Shown here piece after piece: positions 26,833-34,989 of a DNA stretch of 64,000 nt. The position numbers were made by a program, and so were the translations under genes. Positions within the stretch are counted from its first letter, which is position 1. Each line of letters starts with the position of its first letter. The stretch is from an uncultured Bacteroides sp. Its GTDB lineage: Bacteria; Bacteroidota; Bacteroidia; Bacteroidales; Bacteroidaceae. The notes below the pieces were generated by a model. That model made no database searches. It saw nothing but the letters and a program-made list of their open reading frames with translations, and had not been told where the DNA came from. The stretch is from contig CASGED010000126.1 of assembly GCA_949300425.1 (NCBI GenBank), positions 52,587-116,586 of the forward strand, in the 5' to 3' direction.

Positions 26833-28533
26833 TTATTTACAATGCTTCTCTATCAATGCATCCACATTGGGGTCGCCCAACTCCTTGGCTTTGGCAAAGC
26901 TGGCACACGCTGCGTCCTTCTGCTTCATCTGTATCTGGGCAATGCCCATCAGGCGATAGGCCTCGGCATAAGAAGCGTCGATGGCCAAAGCCTCTTGCAG
27001 CACTTTCACGGCTTCCTCATTGCGTCCCACACGGATATTAACCACGGCCAGTTCGGCACGATAGGTCAAGTCTTTGGGGTTCAAAGCGATAGCGCTTTCC
27101 ATATCGTCCAAGGCACGTTGGTACTGGCGGGACTTCAAAGCAGCCTGCTCACGATAGTAATAGAAGACATCGTTTACATTGCCCTTTACGGCATCATAGT
27201 AGGCATCGTAATCAAGGACGGCCTGACGGGGCTTGTTGGCCACCATGTAAGCCTGCGCCCGTGCAAACAGATAAGGGGCGGCCTCTTGCGTATAAGGCTT
27301 ACTGAAGCGCACCACACAACTATCCAACAAGGCCAGCACTTCTTCAGACGGTGCCTTCATGGCTTCCTTGATTTTGGCCGTCGTATAAAAGGTAGCGGGC
27401 GACACCAGTTCCGAATGGTTCACTTCATCATAGGCTTCGAGCGCGGCGGGATAATCGCCTTTGGCAAACAGAATATCTCCTTCGGTCTGCGTATAGATGG
27501 GAAGCGGACGCACCTTGATTGCCTCGCGTATCTCTTCCACCGCCTTGTCCAAGGACCAGTCGGCATAAATTCTGTCCGGATTTTCTATCACAAAGGCCGA
27601 AATCAATTTAGCCCGTCCATAGTACACATCATCCTTCTGCTGCGCCACTTCCAACGCCTTGTCGAGGTCATCGGAGACCCTGTCCAGCGAGTTTTCATCT
27701 TTCGACATCAGGATGCGCTGGTTGGCGCGACGCATATAGCCGTCCGGGCTATCGGGGTATTGGTTGATGAAATCCTGAAGCACGGTCATGTACTTATCCG
27801 CCGAGAGTTGCGAGGAAGCCATGAACAAGAACACCAACGCTTCCTCCTCTGTATCGGGCAAGGCTTTCTTAATGCCAATGTCTTTCAAGGCGGCATCGCT
27901 ATAGGACAAAGCGGTAATTTTCTGCGCCATCACATAATTGGCATCCACGCCATAACAGATGGTGGCAGTGTCTTGTCCGGAAGCCTTCTGCGCCAATGCA
28001 AAGACCTCCCCCTCCATGGTTACCAACGGACAACTGACCCGCTTGTCCGCCAGCTTGAGGGTAAGGGTGTAATACGAGTAATTGTCCGTTACCTTGTCTA
28101 CCGCTTTGACCTTGCCGGCTGTGTAGGTGCGGCTCTTCTGGGTGGAATAAGGCAGGAGGCAAACATCTGTTCCTACTGCGGGAGGAGTCTGTGCCAAAGC
28201 CAAAGCCGGGACGCTCTTCCCGGTGATAGCCACCCGAAACTTTACCACATCATACATATCATCCGCTCCCATGATAGCCTCCACAGGCATTTGCTCGCCT
28301 TCATAGTTTACGATAACGGCACGCTTCGCCCCTTTGAAAAGGGTGTAATCGGACAAGGCGACTCCATCTTCCGTCACGAAGAAGCCATTACCCGAATTCA
28401 ACATCTTATCATCCTTATCGTAAGTAATCACGGAAAACACAGCCCGCTTTGCCTTCTCCACCCACTTGGGCTGAGCCATCACTCCCTGGCAAACCAAGCT
28501 CAAAAATAACGCTATAACTATATTCTTCTTCAT
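26833..28533 (-). CDS. Exported trypsin-fold pseudoprotease with TPR repeats
   Basis: A 566-residue protein with a signal peptide ending VMAQ (about residue 21). Residues about 25-200 resemble a chymotrypsin-like protease fold: SGNGFFVTEDGVALSDYTLFKGAK corresponds to the usual segment around the catalytic His, but the His position is Thr64; Asp95 is kept in YDVVKF; the GxSGxP serine loop is replaced by RVSCPLV with Val at the serine position (166). The domain should therefore be inactive. From about 240 to the end are TPR-type repeats, clearest at 440-560 (AIALNPKDLTYRAELAVVN, ALAIDASYAEAYRLMGIAQ). It is probably a periplasmic scaffold or binding protein. It is the last gene of the dnaN run, 11 bp after rlmB. 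Confidence 0.75.
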   Translation of the reverse strand: MKKNIVIALFLSLVCQGVMAQPKWVEKAKRAVFSVITYDKDDKMLNSGNGFFVTEDGVALSDYTLFKGAKRAVIVNYEGEQMPVEAIMGADDMYDVVKFRVAITGKSVPALALAQTPPAVGTDVCLLPYSTQKSRTYTAGKVKAVDKVTDNYSYYTLTLKLADKRVSCPLVTMEGEVFALAQKASGQDTATICYGVDANYVMAQKITALSYSDAALKDIGIKKALPDTEEEALVFLFMASSQLSADKYMTVLQDFINQYPDSPDGYMRRANQRILMSKDENSLDRVSDDLDKALEVAQQKDDVYYGRAKLISAFVIENPDRIYADWSLDKAVEEIREAIKVRPLPIYTQTEGDILFAKGDYPAALEAYDEVNHSELVSPATFYTTAKIKEAMKAPSEEVLALLDSCVVRFSKPYTQEAAPYLFARAQAYMVANKPRQAVLDYDAYYDAVKGNVNDVFYYYREQAALKSRQYQRALDDMESAIALNPKDLTYRAELAVVNIRVGRNEEAVKVLQEALAIDASYAEAYRLMGIAQIQMKQKDAACASFAKAKELGDPNVDALIEKHCK

Positions 28534-28544
28534 TGTATCTTAAT

Positions 28545-29279
28545 TTATCTTTGTTTTATCGCTTCATAAATAAGTACGCCCGCGGCTACCGACACGTTGA
28601 GCGACTCGATGGTCCCCCGCATGGGTATCTTCACCCATTCATCGCACAAAGCCAGGTTATCGTAAGAGATGCCCCGGTCTTCGGCTCCCATGATAAGGCA
28701 CAAAGGTCCTGTATAATCGGCCTTCGTATAATCGTAATCGCCTTTCTCCGTAGCTCCTACGATGTGAAAACCGCTATTCTTCAGATATTGAAGCGTCTCC
28801 TTCAACCCCGACTCACGGCACACGGGCAAGGTATGCAAAGCACCGGCGGAAGTCTTCACGGCATCGGCATTGACCGACACACTATTGTGTGAAGGGATAA
28901 TAACAGCATCCACCCCGGCACACTCGCATGTACGGGCTATAGCGCCAAAGTTACGCACATCGGTCACTCCATCGAGCATCACGAAGAAGGGATTCTTGCC
29001 CTGTTCAAACAAGAAAGGCACCAAGTCTTCCGTCTTCTGATAGGTTATGGCCGAGACAAAAGCCACCACCCCTTGATGGTTTTTGCGGGTTATCTTGTTG
29101 ATACGCTCCACCGGCACCCGCTGCACGGGAATTTGCGTACCTTTCAAAGCGGCAAACAACTCTTTCGACAAGTCGCTCTGGATGTCTCGCTTTACCAATA
29201 TCTTGTCGATGTCTTTCCCTGCCTGAACGGCTTCTATCACGGCACGGACACCAAATATGAGTTCGTTCTTCTCTATCAT
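28545..29279 (-). CDS. rlmB: TrmH/SpoU-family rRNA 2'-O-methyltransferase, RlmB type
   Basis: A 244-residue SPOUT-class methyltransferase. The N-terminal L30e-like substrate domain (about 1-75) begins IFGVRAVIEAVQAGKDIDKI. The knotted catalytic domain has LDGVTDVRNFGAIARTCECAGVDAV (motif 1, with the conserved Asn and Arg), LIMGAEDRGIS (motif 2) and IPMRGTIESLNVSVAAGVLIYE (motif 3). RlmB methylates G2251 of 23S rRNA in E. coli; the same target is likely but TrmH-family substrates are hard to tell apart by sequence. It lies between recN and the pseudoprotease gene. Confidence 0.9.
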   Translation of the reverse strand: MIEKNELIFGVRAVIEAVQAGKDIDKILVKRDIQSDLSKELFAALKGTQIPVQRVPVERINKITRKNHQGVVAFVSAITYQKTEDLVPFLFEQGKNPFFVMLDGVTDVRNFGAIARTCECAGVDAVIIPSHNSVSVNADAVKTSAGALHTLPVCRESGLKETLQYLKNSGFHIVGATEKGDYDYTKADYTGPLCLIMGAEDRGISYDNLALCDEWVKIPMRGTIESLNVSVAAGVLIYEAIKQR

Positions 29280-29304
29280 TCTTATACCATATTATATATA
29301 TACA

Positions 29305-30963
29305 TCAATGCTCCAATAACGCCCGTGCATTGTTGAGGGCAGCCTCGGTCAGCGTGGCGCCGCTCAGCATGTGGGCTATTTCCTCTACCCGCTCTTCGTC
29401 CGTCAGACGACGTATGTGGCTATTGGTTTCTTTCTCGTTATCTTGCTTATACACCTTATAGTGGACACGTCCGCGGGCGGCTATCTGAGGCAGGTGCGTG
29501 ATGCTGATGACCTGCCGGTCGTTATCACCCATCTCTTGCATGATGTCGGCCATGCGGTCGGCGATTTCACCGGAAACACCCGTGTCTATCTCATCGAATA
29601 CAATGGTGGGCAACTTAACGGCTCCGGCTATCATCGCCTTGACGGAAAGCATCACACGGGCTATCTCGCCTCCCGATGCCACCGATGAGATGTTTTGCAA
29701 CGTCCCGTTCTTATTGGCCGAGAACAGGAAGTTTACGGTGTCCATCCCATGTATGCCAGGCTCTTTGCGCATGCCCATTTCCACTTGGAAGCGCACGTTT
29801 GGCATCCCTAAGGGAATAAGGCGAGAAGCCATCTGGCACTCCACCTCCTGAGCCGCACGCTTACGGGCTTCGGTCAGGACTCCGGCTTGCGCCTCTACTT
29901 GCTTGAACAAGTCCGCACACCGCTCCCGCAAACGTTCAATGTCCTCATCCGAAGAAGTGATGGCCGAGAGTTTGGAAGCGTATGATTCCTGCAAAGCCAA
30001 TAGTTCGTCTACCGAATCCACCCGATGTTTCTGTTCCAAAGTATATAGTAAGTTCAGGCGTTCGTTCACCGTATTCAGACGTTCGGGATTGAACTCAACG
30101 GTCTCCTCCCGGTCTCCTATCTCGCGGGCAATGTCCTTCAATTCGATGTAGACACTATCCAGACGCTCGGCCAGTTCACCCGCAGGAGTATACACCTCAC
30201 GCAAATTGGACACGATGTTTTGGCAATCCTTCAACAAGCCCAGCATTCCTCCTTCATCGGCATTCAACGCCTGCCCGGCCTTGTAAAGTCCCGCCTTGAT
30301 GTCCTCGGCATGAGCCAACACCTCCGCCTCTTGCTCCAACTCCTCCTGTTCGCCGGAAGTGAGTTGCGCCTCCTCCAACTGTTCTAATTGGAAACGCAGA
30401 TAGTCTTCGTCTTCCCGGCTCTTCTCGGCTGCGGTCTTCAACTTTTCCAAATCCTGCTCGGCCTGCCTCCAGTCTTTATAAAGAGTCTGATAGGTCTGCA
30501 AGTCGGCCTCATCGTGCGCCAGGAGGTCGAGCACGTTCAACTGGAACCCCTCTTTATTCAGCAACAGATTTTGGTGTTGCGAGTGGATGTCTATCAACTG
30601 CTCCCCCAGTTCTTTCATTTGCGCCAAGGAGACCGGCGTATCGTTGATGAAAGCCCTGCTTTTACCTGAGGCATACACATCGCGCCGCAAAATGCACTCG
30701 ACGTCGTACTCCAAATCATTCTCCTCGAAGAAAGCCTGCATACCATAGGCCGAGATGTCGAACTGCGCTTCGATGACACACTTCGACGCACCGGGACGAA
30801 TGGCTTTCACATCGGCACGTTGACCCAGCAACAAGCCAATGGCGCCTAAGATGATGGACTTACCCGCACCGGTCTCACCGGTGATGACCGAGAATCCGCG
30901 CTCGAAGGTGATGTCCAGCTTCTCTATCAACGCATAGTTTTGTATGTATAGTGAACGCAACAT
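29305..30963 (-). CDS. recN: DNA repair protein RecN
   Basis: A 552-residue SMC-like ATPase of double-strand-break repair. Start at 30963 gives MLRSLYIQNYALIEKLDI, the family norm; an upstream in-frame TTG (30972) is unlikely. Walker A is GETGAGKS (29-36), and the ABC-signature region ASGGEIARVMLSVKAM and Walker B PTIVFDEIDTGVSGEIADRM are in the C-terminal third. The middle (about 150-370) is a coiled coil rich in Glu, Leu and Lys, as expected. It begins 12 bp after the coaBC stop. Confidence 0.96.
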   Translation of the reverse strand: MLRSLYIQNYALIEKLDITFERGFSVITGETGAGKSIILGAIGLLLGQRADVKAIRPGASKCVIEAQFDISAYGMQAFFEENDLEYDVECILRRDVYASGKSRAFINDTPVSLAQMKELGEQLIDIHSQHQNLLLNKEGFQLNVLDLLAHDEADLQTYQTLYKDWRQAEQDLEKLKTAAEKSREDEDYLRFQLEQLEEAQLTSGEQEELEQEAEVLAHAEDIKAGLYKAGQALNADEGGMLGLLKDCQNIVSNLREVYTPAGELAERLDSVYIELKDIAREIGDREETVEFNPERLNTVNERLNLLYTLEQKHRVDSVDELLALQESYASKLSAITSSDEDIERLRERCADLFKQVEAQAGVLTEARKRAAQEVECQMASRLIPLGMPNVRFQVEMGMRKEPGIHGMDTVNFLFSANKNGTLQNISSVASGGEIARVMLSVKAMIAGAVKLPTIVFDEIDTGVSGEIADRMADIMQEMGDNDRQVISITHLPQIAARGRVHYKVYKQDNEKETNSHIRRLTDEERVEEIAHMLSGATLTEAALNNARALLEH

Positions 30964-30975
30964 AACGCACAATGC

Positions 30976-32202
30976 TTATTTTCCCTTGTTCAACACTTCC
31001 ACCAGACGGTCGACAATGTCGCCCGCCACCTCCGTCTTGGGTTTCAACGGATATTCCGTCTGGCCTTCGGCATCGATAATGGTTATTTTATTGGTGTCGC
31101 ACCGGAAACCTGCCCCCTTGTCCTTCAAAGAATTCAGCACAATAAAATCCAAATGCTTGCGTTCTAACTTATCCTTGGCGTTTTGCTGCTCGTTTTGAGT
31201 TTCCAAGGCAAAGCCTACCAATACCTTTCTTTCGCAAAGGCCGGCCTTTTGTTTCGCCAAGGCGGCTGCAATGTCCCGCGTTGCCTTCAGGGAAAGTGTC
31301 ATGTCTCCCGTCTGCTCGCGTTTTATCTTTTCACCTGCCACATGAACCGGTGTATAATCGGCCACTGCGGCACACAAGATGGCGGCATCAACCTCCGGGA
31401 AGACGGAAGTAGCGGCTTGATACATTTCTTCGGCCGACTCCACATCCACACGCCTGTACATAGGATATCGTGTCTGGAGTTGCACCGGGCCTGACACAAG
31501 GATGACCTTTGCTCCCCGGCTGGCGCACTCGTCCGCCAAGGCGAAGCCCATCTTGCCCGATGAATAATTGCCGATGAAACGCACGGGATCAATCTTCTCA
31601 TACGTAGGTCCGGTAGTGATAAGGACGGTCTTCCCCACCAAGTCACCCTCTTGGGAAAAATATTGCTCCAAATGCCGGATAATGTTCTCCGGCTCTTCCA
31701 TGCGCCCTTTACCTACCAGATGACTGGCCAATTCACCGGTACCCGGCTCGATGATGTGGTTTCCGTACGAACGGAGTTTCTCCAAATTTTGTTGGGTGGA
31801 CGGATGGGCATACATATCCAAATCCATGGCGGGAGCAATAAACACAGGGGCTTTAGCCGACAGGTAGGTAGTGACCAACATATTGTCCGCTATCCCATTG
31901 GCCATCTTTCCGATGGTGGACGCCGTGGCGGGAGCCACCAGCATGGCGTCAGCCCAAAGCCCCAAGTCTACATGACTATGCCACGTCCCGTCCCGTTGAG
32001 CGAAGAAGTCGCTGATGACAGGCTTACTGGTAAGGGCGGAGAGAGTTATGGGTGTGATAAACTCCTTGCCTGCAGGGGTAATGACCACCTGTACCTCAGC
32101 TCCTCGTTTTATCAGCCCGCGGATAATGTAGCAAGCCTTGTACGCGGCAATACTCCCCGTAATGCCCAACACGATTTTCTTTCCTTTCAATACATTTGCC
32201 AT
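30976..32202 (-). CDS. coaBC: Bifunctional phosphopantothenoylcysteine decarboxylase / phosphopantothenate--cysteine ligase
   Basis: A 408-residue fusion making 4'-phosphopantetheine for coenzyme A. The CoaC flavoprotein half (about 1-190) has GITGSIAAYKACYIIR, HVDLGLWADAMLVAPATASTIGKMANGIADN with the catalytic His, and APAMDLDMY. The CoaB half has VLITTGPTYEKIDPVRFIGNYSSGKMGFALADE, the typical ligase start, and VAGDIVDRL near the end. It is 16 bp after the exonuclease gene and 12 bp before recN. Confidence 0.97.
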   Translation of the reverse strand: MANVLKGKKIVLGITGSIAAYKACYIIRGLIKRGAEVQVVITPAGKEFITPITLSALTSKPVISDFFAQRDGTWHSHVDLGLWADAMLVAPATASTIGKMANGIADNMLVTTYLSAKAPVFIAPAMDLDMYAHPSTQQNLEKLRSYGNHIIEPGTGELASHLVGKGRMEEPENIIRHLEQYFSQEGDLVGKTVLITTGPTYEKIDPVRFIGNYSSGKMGFALADECASRGAKVILVSGPVQLQTRYPMYRRVDVESAEEMYQAATSVFPEVDAAILCAAVADYTPVHVAGEKIKREQTGDMTLSLKATRDIAAALAKQKAGLCERKVLVGFALETQNEQQNAKDKLERKHLDFIVLNSLKDKGAGFRCDTNKITIIDAEGQTEYPLKPKTEVAGDIVDRLVEVLNKGK

Positions 32203-32218
32203 AATTCCAATGTGCCAT

Positions 32219-32992
32219 CTATTTCTGAGTCAACTCACGCAAACGGATTTTGGTCAACATCGCCTTGGTGTTCAAGGTGAAGTCACTATTCAATATCCAG
32301 CTATAGTAGCCTGGGTCGCGTTTCAGCACCTCCACTACCGGCTGGCCTTTATATTTACCGAAGTTGAATATCTCCACGCCTTTATCGTCATACACCATAC
32401 GCCCGGCAAAATCCACATTCTTGGTGAAGCTGGAGTAATCGGCCAGGAAAGCAATGTCGTTCTTCAATTCATCCGGATAGCGGTCGAGTTGAGCCATCAG
32501 CACCTCATAAGTGGCACGCGTGTCGGCCTCGGCGGTATGGGCGTCCTCCAGGTTCTTCCCGCAATAAAATTTATAGGCGGCTGAAAGGGTGCGTTGCTCC
32601 ATCTTGTGGAAGATGACCTGCACGTCCACAAACTTACGACGCCCCAAGTCAATGTCCACCCCGGCACGCAAAAATTCCTCGGCCAGCAAAGGTATATCAA
32701 AACGGTTGGAGTTGAATCCCGCCAAGTCGCATCCTTCAATCTCGTTGGCTATACTGCGTGCCACTTCCTTAAAGGTGGGGCAATCCGCCACATCCTCGTC
32801 ATGAATGCCATGCACAGCCGTAGCCTCTTCGGGGATGTGCATACCCGGATTGATACGCAAGGTCTTGGCCGACTCATTGCCGTTGGGCCACACTTTCAGG
32901 TAGCAGATTTCTACAATACGGTCGCTATTGATATTCGTCCCCGTAGTCTCCAAATCGAAGAAGACTATGGGGTTCTTCAAGTTCAGTTTCAT
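32219..32992 (-). CDS. DnaQ-like 3'-5' exonuclease
   Basis: A 257-residue DEDDh-type exonuclease. Exo I is FFDLETTG with Asp13 and Glu15, Exo II lies in FNSNRFDIPLL with Asp99, and Exo III is AHTAEADTRATYE with His152 and Asp157, so the active site looks complete. A C-terminal extension (about 195-257: NFGKYKGQPVVEVLKRDPGYYSWIL) resembles the small domain found after exonuclease domains in Bacteroidetes homologues. Being directly downstream of dnaN (30 bp), it may act as proofreading or processing exonuclease, but it is not shown to be the Pol III epsilon subunit. Confidence 0.9.
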   Translation of the reverse strand: MKLNLKNPIVFFDLETTGTNINSDRIVEICYLKVWPNGNESAKTLRINPGMHIPEEATAVHGIHDEDVADCPTFKEVARSIANEIEGCDLAGFNSNRFDIPLLAEEFLRAGVDIDLGRRKFVDVQVIFHKMEQRTLSAAYKFYCGKNLEDAHTAEADTRATYEVLMAQLDRYPDELKNDIAFLADYSSFTKNVDFAGRMVYDDKGVEIFNFGKYKGQPVVEVLKRDPGYYSWILNSDFTLNTKAMLTKIRLRELTQK

Positions 32993-33022
32993 ATTATCGA
33001 AGACTTTTTCAGCGCTTTATCT

Positions 33023-34147
33023 TTAATCATTCAACATCATGGGCATCAACAACATCAGCAAGTCTTCCTTTTCCTCTTGCTCCAGAGGGATAATGACCCC
33101 GGCACGCGAAGGATCGGCCAATTCTATCACAACTTCCTCTGCGGCTATGTTTGTAAGGATATCCAGCAGGAAAGTAGACTTGAAACCGATACTCATGTCA
33201 TTTCCTTCGTATTGACACGACACGGTTTCTTCTGCTGAAGTAGAGAAGTCAATGTCTTGCGCAGAAATCGTAATCAGATTATTACTTAAACGAAGTTTGA
33301 TAAGGCTGCTGGCTTGAGAGGAGAAAATAGAGACACGACGCAAAGCCCCGACGAGCTGCATACGATCCACAATCACCTTATAAGGATTGTTTTGAGGAAT
33401 CACCGAATTGTAGTTAGGATAACGTCCCTCTATCAGACGGCACACCATTTTATATTCTTCCAAGGTAAATACAGCATTACGCTCATCAAACTCCAAAGTC
33501 ACCGTACCTTGTTCTTTGGGCAAAAGGTTCTTCAAAAGGTTAGCGGGCTTCTTAGGCAGAATAAAAGCCGCACGCTCGCTGCCATGTGCCGCAAAGGTTT
33601 TACACCGCACCAACTTGTGTCCGTCCGAAGCCACCAACGTAATGTCATCCGTAGTAATGTCGAAATAAATGCCGTTCATCACAGGACGAAGCTCATCATC
33701 AGCCGTAGCAAACACAGAACGATTAATGCCTCCCAGCAAGACATCGGCTTCCATCTCTACGTGCACGGCATCGCTGCTCAAGGCAGCGGGCTGGGGGAAC
33801 TCGTCCGCATTCTGCCCCATCAGACTATACTTACCATTCTGATACTGAACAGTTATCTCCAGATTATTAAGATTGACATCAAACGACAAAGGTTGCTCCG
33901 GAATTTCCTTCAAAGCATCGAGCAACGTCTTGGCCGGCACGGCGAAACGCCCGTCGGCATCACTTTCATTCACCTCCAACGTGGTTATCATGGTGGTTTC
34001 ACTATCAGATACGGTAACGGACAACGTCCCGTCCTGCAACTCGAAAAGGAAACAATCCAAAATGGGTAGCGCGTTCTTTGTATTTATCACACGGCTGATA
34101 GCCTGCAAATGACCGGAAAGCGCAGTGCTTGACACGATAAATTTCAT
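33023..34147 (-). CDS. dnaN: DNA polymerase III beta subunit (sliding clamp)
   Basis: A 374-residue processivity clamp forming a ring around DNA. The N-terminal domain opens MKFIVSSTALSGHLQAISRVINTKNALPILDCFLFEL; the middle holds TDDITLVASDGHKLVRC; the C-terminal has YEGNDMSIGFKSTFLLDIL and ends LLMPMMLND, the usual hydrophobic C-terminus next to the protein-binding pocket. It is the first gene of a six-gene run (dnaN, exonuclease, coaBC, recN, rlmB, pseudoprotease) with gaps of 11-30 bp, and is not next to dnaA or recF as in many other phyla. Confidence 0.97.
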   Translation of the reverse strand: MKFIVSSTALSGHLQAISRVINTKNALPILDCFLFELQDGTLSVTVSDSETTMITTLEVNESDADGRFAVPAKTLLDALKEIPEQPLSFDVNLNNLEITVQYQNGKYSLMGQNADEFPQPAALSSDAVHVEMEADVLLGGINRSVFATADDELRPVMNGIYFDITTDDITLVASDGHKLVRCKTFAAHGSERAAFILPKKPANLLKNLLPKEQGTVTLEFDERNAVFTLEEYKMVCRLIEGRYPNYNSVIPQNNPYKVIVDRMQLVGALRRVSIFSSQASSLIKLRLSNNLITISAQDIDFSTSAEETVSCQYEGNDMSIGFKSTFLLDILTNIAAEEVVIELADPSRAGVIIPLEQEEKEDLLMLLMPMMLND

Positions 34148-34196
34148 ATATTCAGTATATTTTAGTTTTTATATTTCATTTCTTATTGTTGGAGGA

Positions 34197-34228
34197 CAAA
34201 GTTAAGAAAAGAATTTTCTACCCACAAA
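34197..34228 (-). promoter_or_regulatory. Promoter of the dnaN operon
   Basis: Minus-strand TTTG (34228-34225), 20 nt, then TAACTTTG (34204-34197). A 5' leader of about 43 nt precedes the dnaN ATG. Confidence 0.6.
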
Positions 34229-34305
34229 AGAATAGGAAAGAAATTACGAGTTCAAAAAAAAGTCGTACCTTCGCCCCATTGAATTTAAAAACAAACTCTA
34301 TAATT

Positions 34306-34689
34306 ATGGAATTTACAGGAAGAATTATTGCCGTACTCCAACCAAGAGGCGGAGTGTCTAAGGCAGGGAACGAGTGGAAGGTACAGGAATATGTCATTGA
34401 GAATCATGATCAATACCCGCGCAGGATGTGCTTCGAAGTATTCGGAAACGACAAGATAGAACAATTCAACATCCAGATGGGCGAGGAACTGACGGTGTCG
34501 TTCGACATCGACGCACGCCAATGGCAGGACCGTTGGTTCAACAGCATCCGCGCCTGGAAGGTAGAACGTGTAAACGCCACGGCACAACAGCCCGCTGCCG
34601 CCACGACAGAAGGAGCCCCTGTACCTCCTCCGGCACCGGCTGCTCCGGAATTCCTTGCGGGCGATGCCAACGACGACCTACCTTTCTAA
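34306..34689 (+). CDS. DUF3127-family protein, SSB-like
   Basis: A 127-residue protein. The start at 34306 (MEFTGRIIAVLQPRGGVSKA) is the usual one for this Bacteroidetes family. The conserved OB-fold-like domain (about 1-90) includes GNEWKVQEYVIENHDQYPR, CFEVFGNDKIEQFNIQ, GEELTVSFDIDARQW and WFNSIRAWKVERV. A low-complexity Ala/Pro linker (about 93-117) leads to an acidic tip ending DDLPF. That layout of OB-like fold, Pro/Ala linker and acidic hydrophobic C-terminal tip is the architecture of single-stranded DNA-binding proteins, whose tip recruits replication and repair enzymes. The divergent location beside dnaN fits. The DNA-binding role is inferred. Confidence 0.85.
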   Translation: MEFTGRIIAVLQPRGGVSKAGNEWKVQEYVIENHDQYPRRMCFEVFGNDKIEQFNIQMGEELTVSFDIDARQWQDRWFNSIRAWKVERVNATAQQPAAATTEGAPVPPPAPAAPEFLAGDANDDLPF

Positions 34690-34794
34690 AGAGAACCGCC
34701 CACATAAATAAAAAAACGGATCGGTCTGAAAAGTCGGTTGCGGGAAACGATGCACGAACCTTTATGGCCCGATGCATATAACTGACTTCTTTGC

Positions 34795-34880
34795 ACGATT
34801 ACTAATCGTGCGGCATGACGATTACTAATCGTACAACGTGACGATTACTAATCGTGCGGCGTGACGATTACTAATCGTAC
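34795..34880. repeat. Four-unit palindromic array, 23-bp period (family C)
   Basis: Four copies of ACGATTACTAATCGT start at 34795, 34818, 34841 and 34864, exactly 23 bp apart, with short linkers alternating between GCGGCRTG and ACAACGTG types. Each unit is an inverted repeat with a one-base centre. The array is between the convergent ends of the DUF3127 gene and the 34990 gene. Nothing else is recognisable in the 300-bp gap. A single related palindrome is at 51660. Confidence 0.9.
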
Positions 34881-34989
34881 AGCCTACCAAGCTATATGAT
34901 AAAACATATCGATGCAACCGGATATTCAGACCGAATCCTTTTTACGGACTATAAGAAAAACACAACTCATTTTTCGGACTGACCCGTTT

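Noticed and set aside
26806-28509. Long plus-strand open frame (about 567 codons) opposite the pseudoprotease gene
   Set aside because: It mirrors the coding strand; the minus-strand protein has a signal peptide, recognisable fold and TPR repeats, while the plus-strand product is His/Gly/Ile-rich with no family features.
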